From Cercis canadensis (taxonomy: Eukaryota > Streptophyta > Magnoliopsida > Fabales > Fabaceae): 64,000 nt of DNA. Shown here one piece after another: positions 22,420-40,869 of the stretch. The stretch spans positions 29,093 through 93,092 of the forward strand of contig QAOA01004412.1 of the NCBI GenBank assembly GCA_003255065.1, in the 5' to 3' direction. Position 1 is the first letter of the stretch; every line of letters begins with the position of its first letter. A program made the translations under genes and the position numbers. The notes below the pieces were generated by a model, which saw nothing but the letters and a program-made list of their open reading frames with translations, did not search any database and had not been told where the DNA came from.

Positions 22420-23148
22420 GGGCTACATGACTAGGGTTCAGGGTCTAATGTTTATGGTTTTTAGGCTATAGGTCTTTCTAGGGATTTTGGGTCTAGCATT
22501 TTGGATTCAGGGTTCAACCTAGAACCCTAAACCCTGATTTCTAAAGCCTTTGGTCTAGAATCTAGGGTTAAGATCACGTGTCTAGGGTTTAGGGTTCAAG
22601 GTTCTTGATTTAGGGTTGAGAGTAAAGTTTCTAGGGTTTAGGTTTTTTACGGTTTTCTGGTTTAGGGGAATCCTCCACCTTCCTCTTCTTCAAGCAACTG
22701 CAGTAAGATTATCAGCACCTAAAAAAGGGGTCTAATTCAGGGTTCAACCTAGAACCCTAAACCCTAATTTCTAAAGCCTTTGGTCTAAGATCACGGGTCT
22801 AAGGTTTAGGGTTCAAGGTTCTTGATTTAGGGTTGAGAGTAAGGTTTCTAGGGTTTAGGTTTTTTACGGTTTTCTGGTTTAGGGGAATCCTCCAACTTCC
22901 TATTCTTCAAAAAGGGGTATAATTCAGGGTTCAACCTAGAACCCTAAACCCTAATTTCTAAAGCCTTTGGTCTAGAATCTAGGGTTAAGATCACAGGTCT
23001 AAGGTTTAGGGTTCAAGGTTCTTGATTTAGGGTTGAGAATAAGGTTTCTAGGGTTTAGGTTTTTTACGGTTTTCTGGTTTAGGGGAATCCTCCACCTTCC
23101 TATTCTCCAAGCAACTGCAGTAAGATTATCAGCACCTAAAAAAGGAGT
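22420..23148. repeat. Telomere-like minisatellite, three long units
   Basis: Interspersed TTTAGGG/TAGGGTT and CCCTAAA words build long tandem units starting at attcagggttcaacc: 22505-22734, 22735-22921 and 22922 to about 23148. The middle unit lacks a block of roughly 30 bp (aagcaactgcag...) and a short gaatctagggtt segment that the outer two share. It lies 210 bp past the stop codon of the kinase gene, in its likely 3' flank. Degenerate plant telomere-type sequence is clear; origin by telomere capture or by local amplification cannot be told. Confidence 0.75.
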
Positions 23149-23357
23149 CCAGCTAACATCACAATTACTTGAAATAAACGACTTTATCCCCTTCCAAGCA
23201 TTACCAAAAGACCATCTAGTAGCAGACAAAAAAAAATGCAGGTTAGCAAAATTGAATTCCTCCAAGCTTTAACACTTGTTAAATAGCTAAACTCCTCACT
23301 GAAGCAAAACCAATTGTAAAACCACAGTAGACAAATACAAAGTTTTGCTAGTTGATA

Positions 23358-28856
<5,499 letters not shown>

Positions 28857-29520
28857 CTTCTCCTTCCCTTTCATTCCTCGTCTAGGGAATTCCAATTCCA
28901 ATCCCTTAAAATTCTCTAAATCCCAGATTTCCCTTCACTTTCTCTACCTAAAACTTTCCTCACCAACTACTAAGGCTGCTTCTTCTTGCAAGGCTGCCAT
29001 ACCTGAGATTTTGTGATCCTCATGTTTCTTTTCTTTTTCTTAAGTAACCAAACAAAGTAAACAAGCCTTCAATCTTCACCCACCCTGTAATCACAAAAAT
29101 CCAACTTAAGCTTTGAACTTGAAGAACGAGATTGGGGAGTTGCTGACCGTTCGATCATAGAAAGACCCCATGTGTGCTGATGAAACGGTAGGAAAGATAT
29201 CGAATTTAAAACAAAGTTCGCAACTTTTTCCCTTTTACGTCGAGACAGAGAAGTAAATTACAGCGACAAATTCCAAAGGGTAGGAATTGAATTTTTGGCA
29301 GAGGAAGGAAGAATAGAACAAGAAATATATTCAAGTGGGCAAATTCACAGGTCAGGAATTGAATTCTTGGCAGAGGAAGAAAGAAATAAATTTGATTGGG
29401 AAATGAATTATGGGCACAGATCTCGTGGTATTTGTACGAGAATTGAATATGAGAATTGAAAAGCTGGGATTTTTCCTTTTCGGGTTCTTTCTAATTATAA
29501 CTGCCGCTATAGTATCTTAC
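28857..29520 (-). promoter_or_regulatory. 5' leader and promoter region of the CIPK gene
   Basis: A CAG|GTATGG donor-like site at about 29003 suggests a leader intron, as often seen in CIPK genes, but no matching acceptor could be fixed. At 29282-29390 a block beginning aggaattgaat and containing ggcagaggaa occurs twice, about 70 bp apart. No TATA box is called. Confidence 0.3.
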
Positions 29521-30830
29521 TATCTTCTGTGTCTGCGGGGAAATATTTTCGGAGATGAAAGAGAAAGCTAAATCCAAGGCGGTAATGTATGCTCGGTGTT
29601 GGAGCTCTATAATTGGGCTCTATGATATTATATTTTTCTCTGATAGATTGCTTTTTTTAATCAAGGTTGTATTTGTCTTATGGGGAAGGTACATCTGGCT
29701 TAGAAAAGTTGCGTTTGAAAACGATGTTTCGTACTATAAAAACAACTCGTAGATGTAATAAAATAAAGGATAATTTTACATATGCATATTCTGTCAACAA
29801 TTAAAAAAACGAAGATTATGTAATATTACATATGTATATTATATTATATTAATATATTAAATATATATAATTTTTATATTTTATTTTATATAAAATTAAT
29901 TTATCTTATTTTTTTAAATAAATTTAAAAATAATTAATTTATGTATATGTCATTCATACATTAATTATTTTTATATAATATGCCATACGACAAAAGAAAC
30001 AATTTGTGGCTTATTTATAGAGTATTATTATTTTGATTATGTCTATATGGCACATAAAAATTAAATAATAAACTCAAGCATTATATATGTGAGAGATACC
30101 AAAAAAAACCTCCTAAAATAAAGTTTTGACGAATAAACAGTACATTGGAATTAGAAATAGGAAAAAAGTATTTTAAGTGTCAAAATTGGTAAGATATTAA
30201 TTTTTCAAGTTAGGTTCAAATTTTTATTTTTACATATAAGCACAGTGTGTTGAAAAAGAATAGTGAATTATTTGATAAGAATAAAACCCTTAACATCAAA
30301 CACACTAATTTTTGTGACTATAAAAAAGTGCTATTAGATTGATAGATCATTCGCAATTAGGTGTAAGAATTATTATGAACTATTTAAATATTTTTATCAT
30401 TATATCATATTTAGTGATTTTAGTTGTAATATATTATAAGGAAATTATTATACTATCAATTTATCACATCTTTAAAGTGGAAGGTAGCACCACCATCCAT
30501 CTTAAAATCTTTCATTTTGGATATAAATAACCCTTATTTTAAAGTTCATTTCGATTCTCTTACAAAACCAAAATGATTTCATATTAGTCAAAATGGTTAA
30601 ATAGTAACTAAGGTACATGAATTGGGCCATAAAAAAATAGTTTTATTTTGCATAAACTTTATCTCACAACTTCCAATTTATATTTTGCCTCACATTGGGT
30701 TGCTCTTATTGATGATAGTTTTAAAATGAGTTAAAAATAATAATGACTAATTAATTCAGTCTAAAATAAAAGTTTTGAGCCAATGATAATATTATCTCTC
30801 ACTTTAAAAGGGTGATAGCATAACAAATAT
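29521..30830. other. AT-rich intergenic DNA
   Basis: AT-rich spacer between the kinase gene and the Helitron region. Short open frames only; nothing supported. Confidence 0.5.
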
Positions 30831-30836
30831 CATATT

Positions 30837-30950
30837 ATAATTATAATAGAGTGATACATATGTATTGTTATTCTAATTACATATCTTGGAGCTACATAAA
30901 TTGTTTTTATACTATTCAAATTTTCCTATAGCACTATCATGATGGTTTGT
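30837..30950 (+). repeat. Left copy of a 114-bp direct repeat flanking the Helitron
   Basis: This block (from ttataattataatagagtgat to tttcctatagcacta) recurs at 35382-35495 with only a few substitutions. The right copy begins immediately after the Helitron CTAG terminus. Helitrons do not make target duplications, so the repeat needs another explanation. Confidence 0.75.
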
Positions 30951-32723
30951 TGTTGATGTATATTTTGTTCAGATTTAATAGCCTTATGTTAATAGGAAAA
31001 AATATACTTTCATATGCAAGTTTAAATTTATACCAGTTTGCCTATACCACAAGTTTCAAAAGAAACATAAACTTTAATAATGGATATTCTTAGGAAAAAA
31101 ACGTCACATCTATTACAACACAAACAAGAGTTTGTATGAGTAAGAGATGTATACAAATTTTCTGTTCATTTTTTTTTTGTAACTATATTGTTTATTTAAT
31201 GTGTCTTAACTATATAGAAGATAGACCGCTGAATCATCAAGGAAGTAGGATCCTACAATCACTACAAGAAAATATAATAGATTCTCATAAGACTGCTAAT
31301 GTTGAGCCCTTGGCAGAAGGTGTTAACCAAATGGAGACTATTGATCTATTGATTGAGTTAACACATATAGGTATATATAATATTTTATTCTTCGTGAACT
31401 CATTCAAGAGTCATCGTGAGGAAATTTAATATAAAAGTCATGTCGGAAAAAGACAACAATATCAATTAATATCATATATTTAATATTCTCTTTAGTGTTT
31501 AGGAGACGATACAACGTGTTACTAGATGAGTCGAATAACCACCTTAATATAAAAGGTAAACATACATTGATAATAATCTTCGTCTACATCTATTGTTATT
31601 CTTGCATCCTTGCCATAAACAATCTACCTCCGATGACATTGATAAAATAATATCTGTTGAGATACCTAACAAGAAAAAAAAAATTTAATTGTATGAAATT
31701 GTTGGGTATTATATGATGTATGGTCTATGTGGTGTTGTCAATACTAAATTACCGTATATGAGAGATAGAATTCGTACAAGATATTTTGCTAAAAAATTTG
31801 CGGAAAAAATAATTATTGAAGATGATAGATATCCTTGCTATAGGAGGAGAGACAATAGAATGTCTATTGATAAGAACAGAATACTACTTAATAACATGTA
31901 AGAGTAATTTTTCTGCTTCTATTACATGTTATGTTATTTTCTTTATTAAGGGATATTATAAATTAAAGATTTTTTTTTATGTATTTACATATATGTTATT
32001 GAAACAAGTTTGTTGTGTCGTATAACACACATCTCATTCTGAAGTATGAGGTACATATCAACGTTGAGTAGTGTAATTAGTAAATGCGATTAAATATATC
32101 TTCAAATACATAAATAATGAGTGTTCAATCAAATCATAGTTGTTTTCTACCAATCAAATGAAAACAACATGCAGAACTATAAGGTGGATGAAATTAAGAT
32201 GTGTTACGATTGCATGTTTGTTTTTGCATGTGAGGCAACTTTGAGGATATTATCATTTGACATTCATCACCGAGATTCACCAGTGGAAAGTTGTCGTTTT
32301 ATCTCTTAGATGAATAGTTAGTTATCTTTCAAGAGAGTGATGATCTTGATAATGTATTGAATAGAACAAACGTGAACATAACTAAATTTCTAACTTGGTT
32401 GAGACAAATAAAAATACCCACATGCTATACATCTAACATACCTTGAGTTTTTAAATTATTTTATCTGAAAATAGCCGACTAATTAGTGGTTGCCAAAGAA
32501 AATATGATTTTATGTTGGGAAACTATATTATGTTCCACTTAAGGCTAGTGATATGTATTACATGATGTTGTTGTTGAACATTTAAAGATGATGCATAAGC
32601 TATAAATACATCATGATAATTAATGAAGTTGTATATGGTACATTTAAAAAGCATGTTATGTGGTTGGTCTTTTTGACGATAACAATGAATTTATAGAAGG
32701 TATAAAGGAAGCAAGTGTTCTGC

Positions 32724-33130
32724 ACATTACTTAAGGAGCCTATTCGTTACACTTTTAATATTGAACAGCATAAATAAATCAAATATGGTGTGAGAAGAGA
32801 CATGAAAATTAATGTCCAATGATATCATCCACAGGTAGCGGAGAATATTTAATAATTCATGTATAATTTATAATATTATGAAATAGATAAATCTCATACA
32901 TTTAATAATATAATAGGGATATAGTANACATTACTTAAGGAGCCTATTCGTTACACTTTTAATATCGAACAGCATAAATAAATCAAATATGGTGTGAGAA
33001 GAGACATGAAAATTAATGTCCAATGATATCATCCATAGGTAGCGGAGAATATTTAATAATTCATGTATAATTTATAATATTATGAAATAGATAAATCTCA
33101 TACATTTAATAATATAATAGGGATATAGTA
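32724..33130. repeat. 203-bp direct duplication around an N (assembly join)
   Basis: 32724-32926 and 32928-33130 are nearly identical and abut the single N at 32927. This pattern suggests two contig ends that overlap but were not merged. Confidence 0.85.
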
Positions 33131-33297
33131 AAAATTTGATAATTATAGAATATTATTTGTGAGGTAGTAATAAATGTGTTCTTTCATAAGATATAATATT
33201 ATATTATTAGTCATACAAGTATACTAACATCAACTCCTAATGTATTTTTTATAGGATTAAATATGAGTAATAGTGAGCTTAAAGATTTTACTATAAA

Positions 33298-34985
33298 TTG
33301 TTACAAAACTACTGCAAGAACCTATATGATTACCCATTCATGTCATTGCCAATAAATACTGGTAGTTCATCCGGACAAAACATATCGATTTATGATGAGA
33401 TTGTCTACAATAGAGAGAAGCTATCACAAGAGCACATGAAATTATTTTCAAGACTTACAGATAAGGAGAAGGCTGTGTATGAGATAATCATGACAGCGGT
33501 TTCTTGTGACAATAGTAGTCAATTCTTTTTATACAATTACGATGGAATCGAAAAGACTTTTATCTATATAACACTGTTTGCTGCTCTACATTCCGAAAGC
33601 AATATAGTCCTCACAATGGCATCAAGTGGTATTGGATTACTTCTCATTCCTGGTGGTAGGATAGCACATTCCAGATTTTGCATTCATTTGAATGTCAATG
33701 AAGATAAATTCTATAACATAAAACTAGGCAGTCCATTGGCTAAATTGTTGGATGCTACAAATTTAATCATTTGGGATGAGACTCTTATGATGCATAAACA
33801 TTGTTTCGAAGCATTGGACTGAACTCTTAGAAATATATTGCAATATACAAGTACAGAAGCAGCATAGATGTCATTTGCAGGTAAGGTTGTGGTGCTAGGT
33901 GGGGACTTCAGACAGATATTCCCAGTGGTTCCTAGAGGGAGTAGATAGGATATTGTTAGTGTAACTATCAACTCTTCCGACCTGTAGAAACATTTTTAGG
34001 TACTAATTTCTATTCAAATCTTATAACGGACAACATTTATCACATTATGATTCTTAATATATCTTTTTTTGACTAACTTGTGCAGGTCTTGAACCTAACA
34101 AAAAACATGAGATTAGAAACATGATTTGCAGATCCCTACATACTAGAACTGAGTGAGTTCTCTAATTAGTTATTAAAGGTTGGTGACGATGAAGCAAGAG
34201 ATACAAATATGACGAAACTGTTATTCATATATCATATGACCTTTCCTTACAATGTGGTGATAATCCTATTCATGATATTGTCAACTTCATTCTGGATTCA
34301 TGACAAACATACAAGATCCAAAATACTGCCAAGAAAAAGCGATCATCAGCCCTACACTAGAAGTGGTGAGAAAAATCAATGATTATATGATTTCCTGAAT
34401 GCCTGGTGATGAAAAGATATATTTCAGTTTCAGAAAGTACATGCAAATCGTAGGGAACCGCATAGACGATATCCATAAAATTGAGTTTCTAAATGACATC
34501 ACCCCATCTGGCCTCCCAAAACACAAGTTAGTACTAAAGTTGGGCGTACCTGTCATATTATTAAAGAACATAGATTAGCAGAATAGATTGTGTAATGGAA
34601 TGAGATTAATAATCACCCAACTTGAGATATATGTGATGAAGGCAAAGATTATTTTTGGTAGTAACACAGGAGAAAATGTATTCATTTCACGGATCACCCC
34701 GACATCCTCTGATAAAGGGATGCCTTTTAAACTATAAAGAAGACAATTTCTCCTGCATGTTTGCTTTGTCATGTCAATAAATAAGAGTCAAGGCCAATTC
34801 ATATCGCATGTTAGGTTATATCTACCCAAATCAATGTTCAGCCATTGACAACTTTATGTGATTTTTTCAAGTGTTCGAACGTGGAACGACCTCAAAGTTT
34901 TGGTAATCGACACTAAAGGGAGTTTCACAACAAGCACCACAAATATTGTCTACAAAGAGGTGTTCCATAAAATCAATAAAAAAAT
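33298..34985 (+). pseudogene. Helitron PIF1-like helicase remnant
   Basis: The longest intact part is 33298-33822 (174 codons). It contains the region before helicase motif I, a damaged motif I (MASSGIGLLL where a Gly-Lys-Thr loop is expected), and motif II (IIWDET). After a stop the frame continues with the GGDFRQIFPVVPRGSR block, an intron-like AT-rich gap near 34000-34085, LTKNMRL, and a C-terminal part with FISRITPTSSD and MSINKSQGQ. Multiple stops make it non-functional. Confidence 0.8.
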
Positions 34986-35352
34986 GTATGAGATCAATTT
35001 AAACATGTCATGTCTATAAATACACATATAAACTCTAAAGATTTATTTGCATTCTTTCTAAATTATACAAATGTTTCAATTATAGGATCAGTCCCAATTC
35101 GTGCAGACTCAGATAAAGAAGCTAATAGTCCTAGTCAAAATCATACACCATAGATTATTTCAGTTTAGTATTATCTCATTTTGCATTTGCTTAATGCTAT
35201 TTTAAATTTTCTATGGATATATGATTGATACTTTAAATGTGATGCATATATGATTCAAAAAATGAAATCCATAAGAACATCGATAGCATAGATTTATATA
35301 ATTTATGTTTCTATAATCACATGGACTGCATCCTATGCCCTTCAACCTGCGG

Positions 35353-35381
35353 CCCACTCATCGGCGTGGGTATAATACTAG
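35353..35381 (+). other. Helitron 3' terminus (hairpin plus CTAG)
   Basis: Stem CCCAC (35353-35357) and GTGGG (35366-35370) with an 8-base loop, a 7-base spacer, then CTAG at 35378-35381 and a T in the flank. This is the diagnostic 3' signal of Helitrons. Confidence 0.75.
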
Positions 35382-35495
35382 TTATAATTATAATAGAGTG
35401 ATATATATTTATTGTTATTCTAATTAAGTATCTTGGAGCTACATAAATTGTTTTTATACTGTTCAAATTTTCCTATAGCACTACCATATCTTTTA
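35382..35495 (+). repeat. Right copy of the 114-bp direct repeat flanking the Helitron
   Basis: Matches 30837-30950. It begins exactly at the base following the Helitron CTAG terminus. Confidence 0.75.
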
Positions 35496-35499
35496 AGTG

Positions 35500-37550
35500 G
35501 TGAAAACCTATATTTCTTTTTAAGAAATGGTGAACCCACCACACAAATACTCAATACTTCATCAGTTGTCCCAAAAGAAAAAGTTATTAGTGAGTCTGAT
35601 TAAAGTTATAAGGTGTGAATTATACTAAATTCCATGATGGTGAGACATTGTGAGAAAAATAATCACAGCAATAACATTACTTTTTCTCATTTTATTTAGA
35701 TGAACTGAAATTTATATTTTTAAGGCTAAATTAATCTTTCATATCTTAAAGTTTACACATTTTATCAATTATGTCCTTTATCTTATATTTTTGTTAAATT
35801 GAGTCTTTATAAAATTTTAATTTTTTAATTGGGTTAAATTTTAAATAGATAGTCAAAAACTTACTCAACAATCACAATCTTGCTTTTATATTAGTAGGAT
35901 TTTATGGTAAAAATCCCAATTTACATCAAATCTTGCTCTAAATAATAGAAGTTATTATTACAAAATATCTTTTTATTCTTAAATAAACAAAATTAAATTT
36001 TTAGCTGAAAATATTAGGAGAGGCCTCAACTTTTCTGGATCAATGTGCTTGTGTATCAAATATGATATGTAAATAATTTATAATAATTATTATGAATTAA
36101 AGTTTGTGTTTATGTGACTTACACTTATATTTGAAATAAAAATTAAACTAAAAATTTATAGATATTTTTTTTTCTTATCGTGATGACTAGGAAGAGGGAA
36201 CTAGAATGAAAACAAGTCCTCCAATCCATTGGTTGACTACATTTATATTGAAATGAAAACTATATAAAAACTTTGTAGTTAACTTTTTTTTTCTTTTTAT
36301 ATAGTGATGATGGAATAGGGAGCTATAATAAAACAAGTTATATTCCGATCCAATCCATTGGCCGGCTAATATTTATAATTAATACAATAGAATTAAAAAA
36401 AAAGTGATCCTATAAAAAAAAAAAAAAAAAAGTGNTTTGTATGTTCCAATTATTACAATGGGAGAGTGAGAATATAAATTGAGGGGGCAACATTAAATTG
36501 GTAAGAATTTCAAAGAAAAATAAAATAAAAATTGACATGAATTAAGAGAATGAAGTTTATATATATATATATAGACACTAAAGGTGGATATTTATTATTC
36601 AATAAAAGGTCTAGAGTTACACTAACAACTCTACATGAATGGCATACAAGCCAATAATACACTCTAAGAGTGGTAATAGAAAATTCGGAAACGACTAAAA
36701 GGTGCTCTGCAACCAATGAAAAGAAAGATTAAAAACCAGCAATCAAATATTATCACCCACTATACCACATGTTTACTAAAATCCTTTCCAATCTGCAACA
36801 ATTTTGGCAACAGTCTTCGGAGTTTATATATAGGGTTGTTTTACCATCTCAGGGAGGTATGTGATACCTTCCTGACATGACAGTATAAAAACCATTAATG
36901 TAAACAACAATTNCAGTATGAAAATCATTAATGTAAACAACAATTAATCTTAGCATTAAAAATAAACAATTAAGATTAAATGCTTTCACATCAATGATTG
37001 TCATGTTGCTATGTCAAGGAGGTATTACTAATTACTTCCCTAATATGTGAGAAACCTCCTTATATATATTCTAAGGGTAAATTAAAACGTTTCATAAATG
37101 TGACACTTGAAATATATATGACACAGATTAGGAAAAAGCTAACTACCAATTTACATGGCAACATGTACACTAATAACATTGCAACTTAATTTGGAGACTA
37201 TATTCTCAAATTGACCATCTAAAAAAAAAAAAAGTGCTCAAATTGATAAACAAGATAAGATATCACAATTGTGCTTATAGATCAAGGTTAGCTGACGATG
37301 TCAACAAGTTGAGATGACTTGTAATGGCAAAAAATACCCAAAAAGAGATTAAATTAAAAGAACCTTAGTTAGTGTTAACATTTTTTAAATATATATAAAA
37401 AATAATTAATATTTTGAACATAAAATATTGTGTACGTTGAACAAAAAATTCTCCCCATTAATTTCTTCTTAAAATAAAATTTAGTTTTCGTAATTTTCTA
37501 CACACATTGTGTATAACAAATAATAAGGTTAAAAAATGTCTTTCTTTTTT
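35500..37550. other. AT-rich intergenic DNA with assembly Ns
   Basis: No gene seen. An N at 36435 lies beside an A-run. The N at 36913 is flanked by a 32-bp near-duplicate (36881-36912 and 36914-36945). Confidence 0.6.
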
Positions 37551-37554
37551 GTCA

Positions 37555-37760
37555 AAGATAGAACATTTACATTACAATGTATATTTATATATATATTTTC
37601 AATAAATTTTCATATGCAAGAAAACATATATTTAAGTTGCCAATAATACTATCATAGTAAGACAATAACTATTAAGAGTAGACACAACAGGATTTGAACC
37701 TAGATCTTGAGAATCTTCTCAACCTTAAAGGCTGGGTGCATATCACTTAAGCTATTGCGG
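37555..37760 (-). mobile_element. SINE-like element (same family as 5254 and 40686)
   Basis: On the minus strand: TAGCTTAAGTGATATGC (A-box), CAGCCTTTAAGGTTGAG, GGTTCAAATCCTG (a near-perfect B-box), then an AT-rich tail resembling the other two copies. It is the copy with the best preserved promoter boxes. Confidence 0.6.
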
Positions 37761-37780
37761 ACAAAGTTATAAGAAAATGT

Positions 37781-37781
37781 N
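37781..37781. other. Single N, assembly join
   Basis: Isolated N with only weak similarity between its flanks (aaaatgt / aaaaatgt). Other isolated Ns without clear duplicated flanks are at 36435, 56985 and 61669. Confidence 0.7.
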
Positions 37782-37789
37782 AAAGTTTT

Positions 37790-39520
37790 AAAAAAATGTC
37801 TATTTCACCATAAAAAAATGTATATTTAATTCTATATATATTCTATCCACGTTATAGGAATTCTGTATGGTTGTTTCTAGTGTATAATATTTTCTAAGTG
37901 TTAATAATTAATAAAAACTAAATGTCACATAAAAAAAATAAGAACTAAATGAACATTTTTTTATGCATATTATTAACAAAAAAGAGAACACAAGTTTACT
38001 ATTCAATTTATTATATTTTAATAATATTAAAATCTCTCAAAAAGATTAAAGCCTCAAATTTGAGTCTCTATCTTTCTATATCCCGAGCTATAATCTAGCT
38101 CTAACTAAGATTTATCTAATTCTCATAAATAAAAAACTAGTATTTATCTAATGGCAAAAAAATAAAAAATAAATTATTTTTTGTGCCAAAGTTCCAATAA
38201 CATCCTTTATTTATATAAATGTCTATTAAATAAATTATAAAAGAGATATAACTTAAAAATTGAAATAAATTAATTATTTAAAATATTATGTGTCCACTTT
38301 CTTCATCATATCTCATTTTCTCTCCACTTCAATCACCCAATTTTTTTAATTTTTAATTTATCTTTTTTGCCCACGTATTTAGTGTGTATCACTTTCTCAT
38401 ATTAATAAAAAAAAAAAAAAATACTTGAAGGTCAAATCTTCATCTGTTGTTTTTGTCTAAAAAATCTAGGGGAAGTCCACAATCATCATTTGTCATTTAA
38501 AGTAATTACTAAAAGTTGTCATTATAAAATGCTATTTATTTTTTTAGAATAGTTAAGTCCCTATTTTGTTTTTCCATCTTTCTTATTATTTTATGGGTAA
38601 TTGTACATACTTTCCTCCACTTTTACCTTCTCCACTAATCCCACTTTTTAATATATATTATCTTGGAAGATTAACCTTTCATTGTTTTTCATTAGTGTGT
38701 ATTACACCCTAATAAGTAATAGAACTATGTATCCTGAGGCAATCAAGTCTGAGTTATGTGGCTGCACATAAGTACAAGTGCTTCTTTTCTCATCAGCTAT
38801 TAGCACCAAGCTCTTATAACTATTTCATCCAAAAACTACCCTTTTCCATAACTTCTGATCTGTGAAGAGTATACTAATTTTTGAAAAAAGGCCAAATCAA
38901 TTTATTGATCACAAGACGCACATGGAGCTACAGTTTCATAACAATTAGATAAAATACTTTTTTTTTTTAGCAAAAGTTTAGGGTGAGATTAGGAGGCTAT
39001 CACATTCTAAGGCTTAGACATGTCATAGATCTCAACGAAGACTTACAATGATACTTACAATTTCATGTCAATTAAATAAAATACTAGACAAATTGTAGCA
39101 CACACTATCAACTTTTTACAGTCTTCTTGATTTTTTTTTCTAACAAAAAATTTAAGAATCAATTAGATTGCATTACAATTAAAGGCAAGGTCTATGTGGG
39201 ATGTTTTAATTTTATCAATGAATTTCTATGGTCTTAAACCCCCATTGATCAAAAAGTTTAAATTTCTCAGCAATAACCATTGAACTAAATGCCTATTGGC
39301 CTTTGTTGATGAAGAGACACAAGGTTAATTTGCACATAAGTGTATGAAAAAAATGCTTAAGTGAATTAATATAGGTTCAGTTCAAAAATAGGTAGGTCTA
39401 ACTAATTCAGATATTACTATACATGTAGGAATAAAAGAGGTAGGTATTTATAAGCTTTTTTTTTTGTTGGTAAAACACTAACAGTCTATTAGTAAGACAA
39501 GAAAGATACATCCCATTCTT
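37790..39520. other. AT-rich intergenic DNA
   Basis: No coding exon recognised. A block near 39130-39300 has weak A-box/B-box-like words on the minus strand (TAGTTCAATGG, GGTTTAAGACC) and may be another SINE relic. Confidence 0.4.
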
Positions 39521-39527
39521 CTTTCAA

Positions 39528-39967
39528 TAGGAGGATGGATAAACCTACAAATATTCAATCTACATGAACCCACTTGCAATCTATCTATCACATATGGAGG
39601 TGTATAGCCTTAGTATCCCCTATATATAATCTTTTGTGTGTGTTTCTATCTGCTCTTTTGTGTATACTCAGATATGTCATTGGCGCCCTATTCAATAGCA
39701 TTGGAATAACCTATCTTTACTACATTTTGCTCACCCAAAAAAAAAANTAGGAGGATGGATAAACCTACAAATATTCAATCTACATGAACCCACTTGCAAT
39801 CTATCTATCACATATGGAGGTGTATAGCCTTTAGTATCCCCTATATATAATCTTTTGTGTGTGTTTCTATCTGCTCTTTTGTGTATACTCAGATATGTCA
39901 TTGGCGCCCTATTCGATAGCATTGGAATAACCTATCTTTACTACATTTTGCTCACCCAAAAAAAAAG
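39528..39967. repeat. About 219-bp direct duplication around an N (assembly join)
   Basis: 39528-39746 and 39748-39967 are nearly identical, separated by the N at 39747. Differences are a few substitutions and one extra T, consistent with two haplotypes or overlapping contig ends. Confidence 0.85.
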
Positions 39968-40499
39968 TACCCCTTTATATGGAGGCATTGAGTTCTAGAA
40001 TTATTGGAGAGATCAGCTATCACTTATTGTGTATAGCCTTTAGTGAAAAAAACAAAAGTACAATAATTATGTTGCGTTATTGTATAACACTCATAATCGC
40101 CAATTGGCCATTAATTGTTATAATTTTGCCCAAAAATAGCAAACTAAAGTATATTCCCTTAGAAGGTGAAATTGGTCAATTATTAAAACTATTTCATCGC
40201 AAAAAAAAAAAATTATTGAAATTATTTGTATCAAAACAATAATTGAAACTATTTGTGTCAAATGATCTTCTATACCAAAAATTTATTTTGAAATAATTTC
40301 TTCACTAGCACAAATATATTAAAACTATATTGCAATGAAACTAGGTTAAAGGTTGCATCACCTTCCAAAAAGTTAAAGAGAACTAAAATACTTATTTTTT
40401 GGGCACCCAAAAATAAGGGCATTAGGAATAATAAATATATTACGTAGCTAGAAAAGTGAGATATATATATTGGAGTAAAGTTTAGAATATTCATAACAC

Positions 40500-40660
40500 C
40501 AAATAGCTTATAGCTGAGTGGTACTGAAATCGTCCTCAGAACTTGTAAGTTATGTGCTCAAATTTAGAGTCATAGCTAAAAGTATCAAATAATATTCATA
40601 AACTATTATTGTCGTAATTTTCTTGAACATCTATTTTGCCTATAAATAAATCATCTAACA
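40500..40660 (+). mobile_element. Possible SINE relic
   Basis: ATAGCTGAGTGG (A-box-like) with GTGCTCAAATTTAG (B-box-like) about 45 bp later, followed by AT-rich sequence. It sits immediately before a second SINE-like element in the same orientation. Weak evidence. Confidence 0.35.
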
Positions 40661-40685
40661 TATATGCTAATCACTTATGAATTTG

Positions 40686-40865
40686 ATCCGAGCAATAACT
40701 CAAGTGGTCATGTATCCAACCTTTAAGGTTTGGAAAGATTTTCAGGACTCAGAATCAAATTTTGGTGTATCTGCTTTGTTAGTTGCTATGTTATTATTGA
40801 TAACTTAAATGTTTGCGCTTTTCCATATAATAATTTCTTGAAAAAGATATAAATGTATATTATAA
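40686..40865 (+). mobile_element. SINE-like element, plus orientation
   Basis: Starts AGCAATAACTCAAGTGG (A-box-like), then CAACCTTTAAGGTTTGG, a decayed B-box (AGAATCAAATTTTG), and a tail region with attatt...gataacttaaatg and a TATAA-rich end. It matches the two minus-strand copies at 5254 and 37555 block for block. Confidence 0.5.
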
Positions 40866-40869
40866 TATA

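Larger units (their letters stand above)
31620..35381 (+). mobile_element. Degenerate autonomous-type Helitron (Rep/PIF1-like helicase)
   Basis: The plus strand shows pieces of a plant Helitron RepHel protein in the right order. 31620-31905 gives TSDDIDKIISVEIP, YMMYGLCG and the PCYRRRDN motif. 32185-32400 gives DEIKMCYDCM and DDLDNVLNRTNV. 33298-34985 gives a PIF1-like helicase with TDKEKAVYEIIM, WDETLMMHK, VVVLGGDFRQI and, near the end, SINKSQGQ. Stops and frame changes interrupt all parts, and the nucleotide-binding loop region reads as a damaged version. The 3' end is a CCCAC/GTGGG hairpin, seven bases and CTAG, followed by T, as expected for Helitron insertion between A and T. The 5' end (TC) was not located. 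Single N with duplicated flanks at 32927. Confidence 0.8.

Noticed and set aside
22505..23148. CRISPR-like array
   Set aside because: Repeats are long, contiguous and telomere-like in a plant nuclear context; there are no spacers.
22999..23272. ORFs within the telomere-like array
   Set aside because: Low-complexity translation of TTTAGGG-type repeats, no codon signal.
31260..31272. CACTACAAGAAAA word resembling a CACTA transposon end
   Set aside because: It lies inside the decayed Helitron region with no subterminal repeats around it and no partner end; a chance match.
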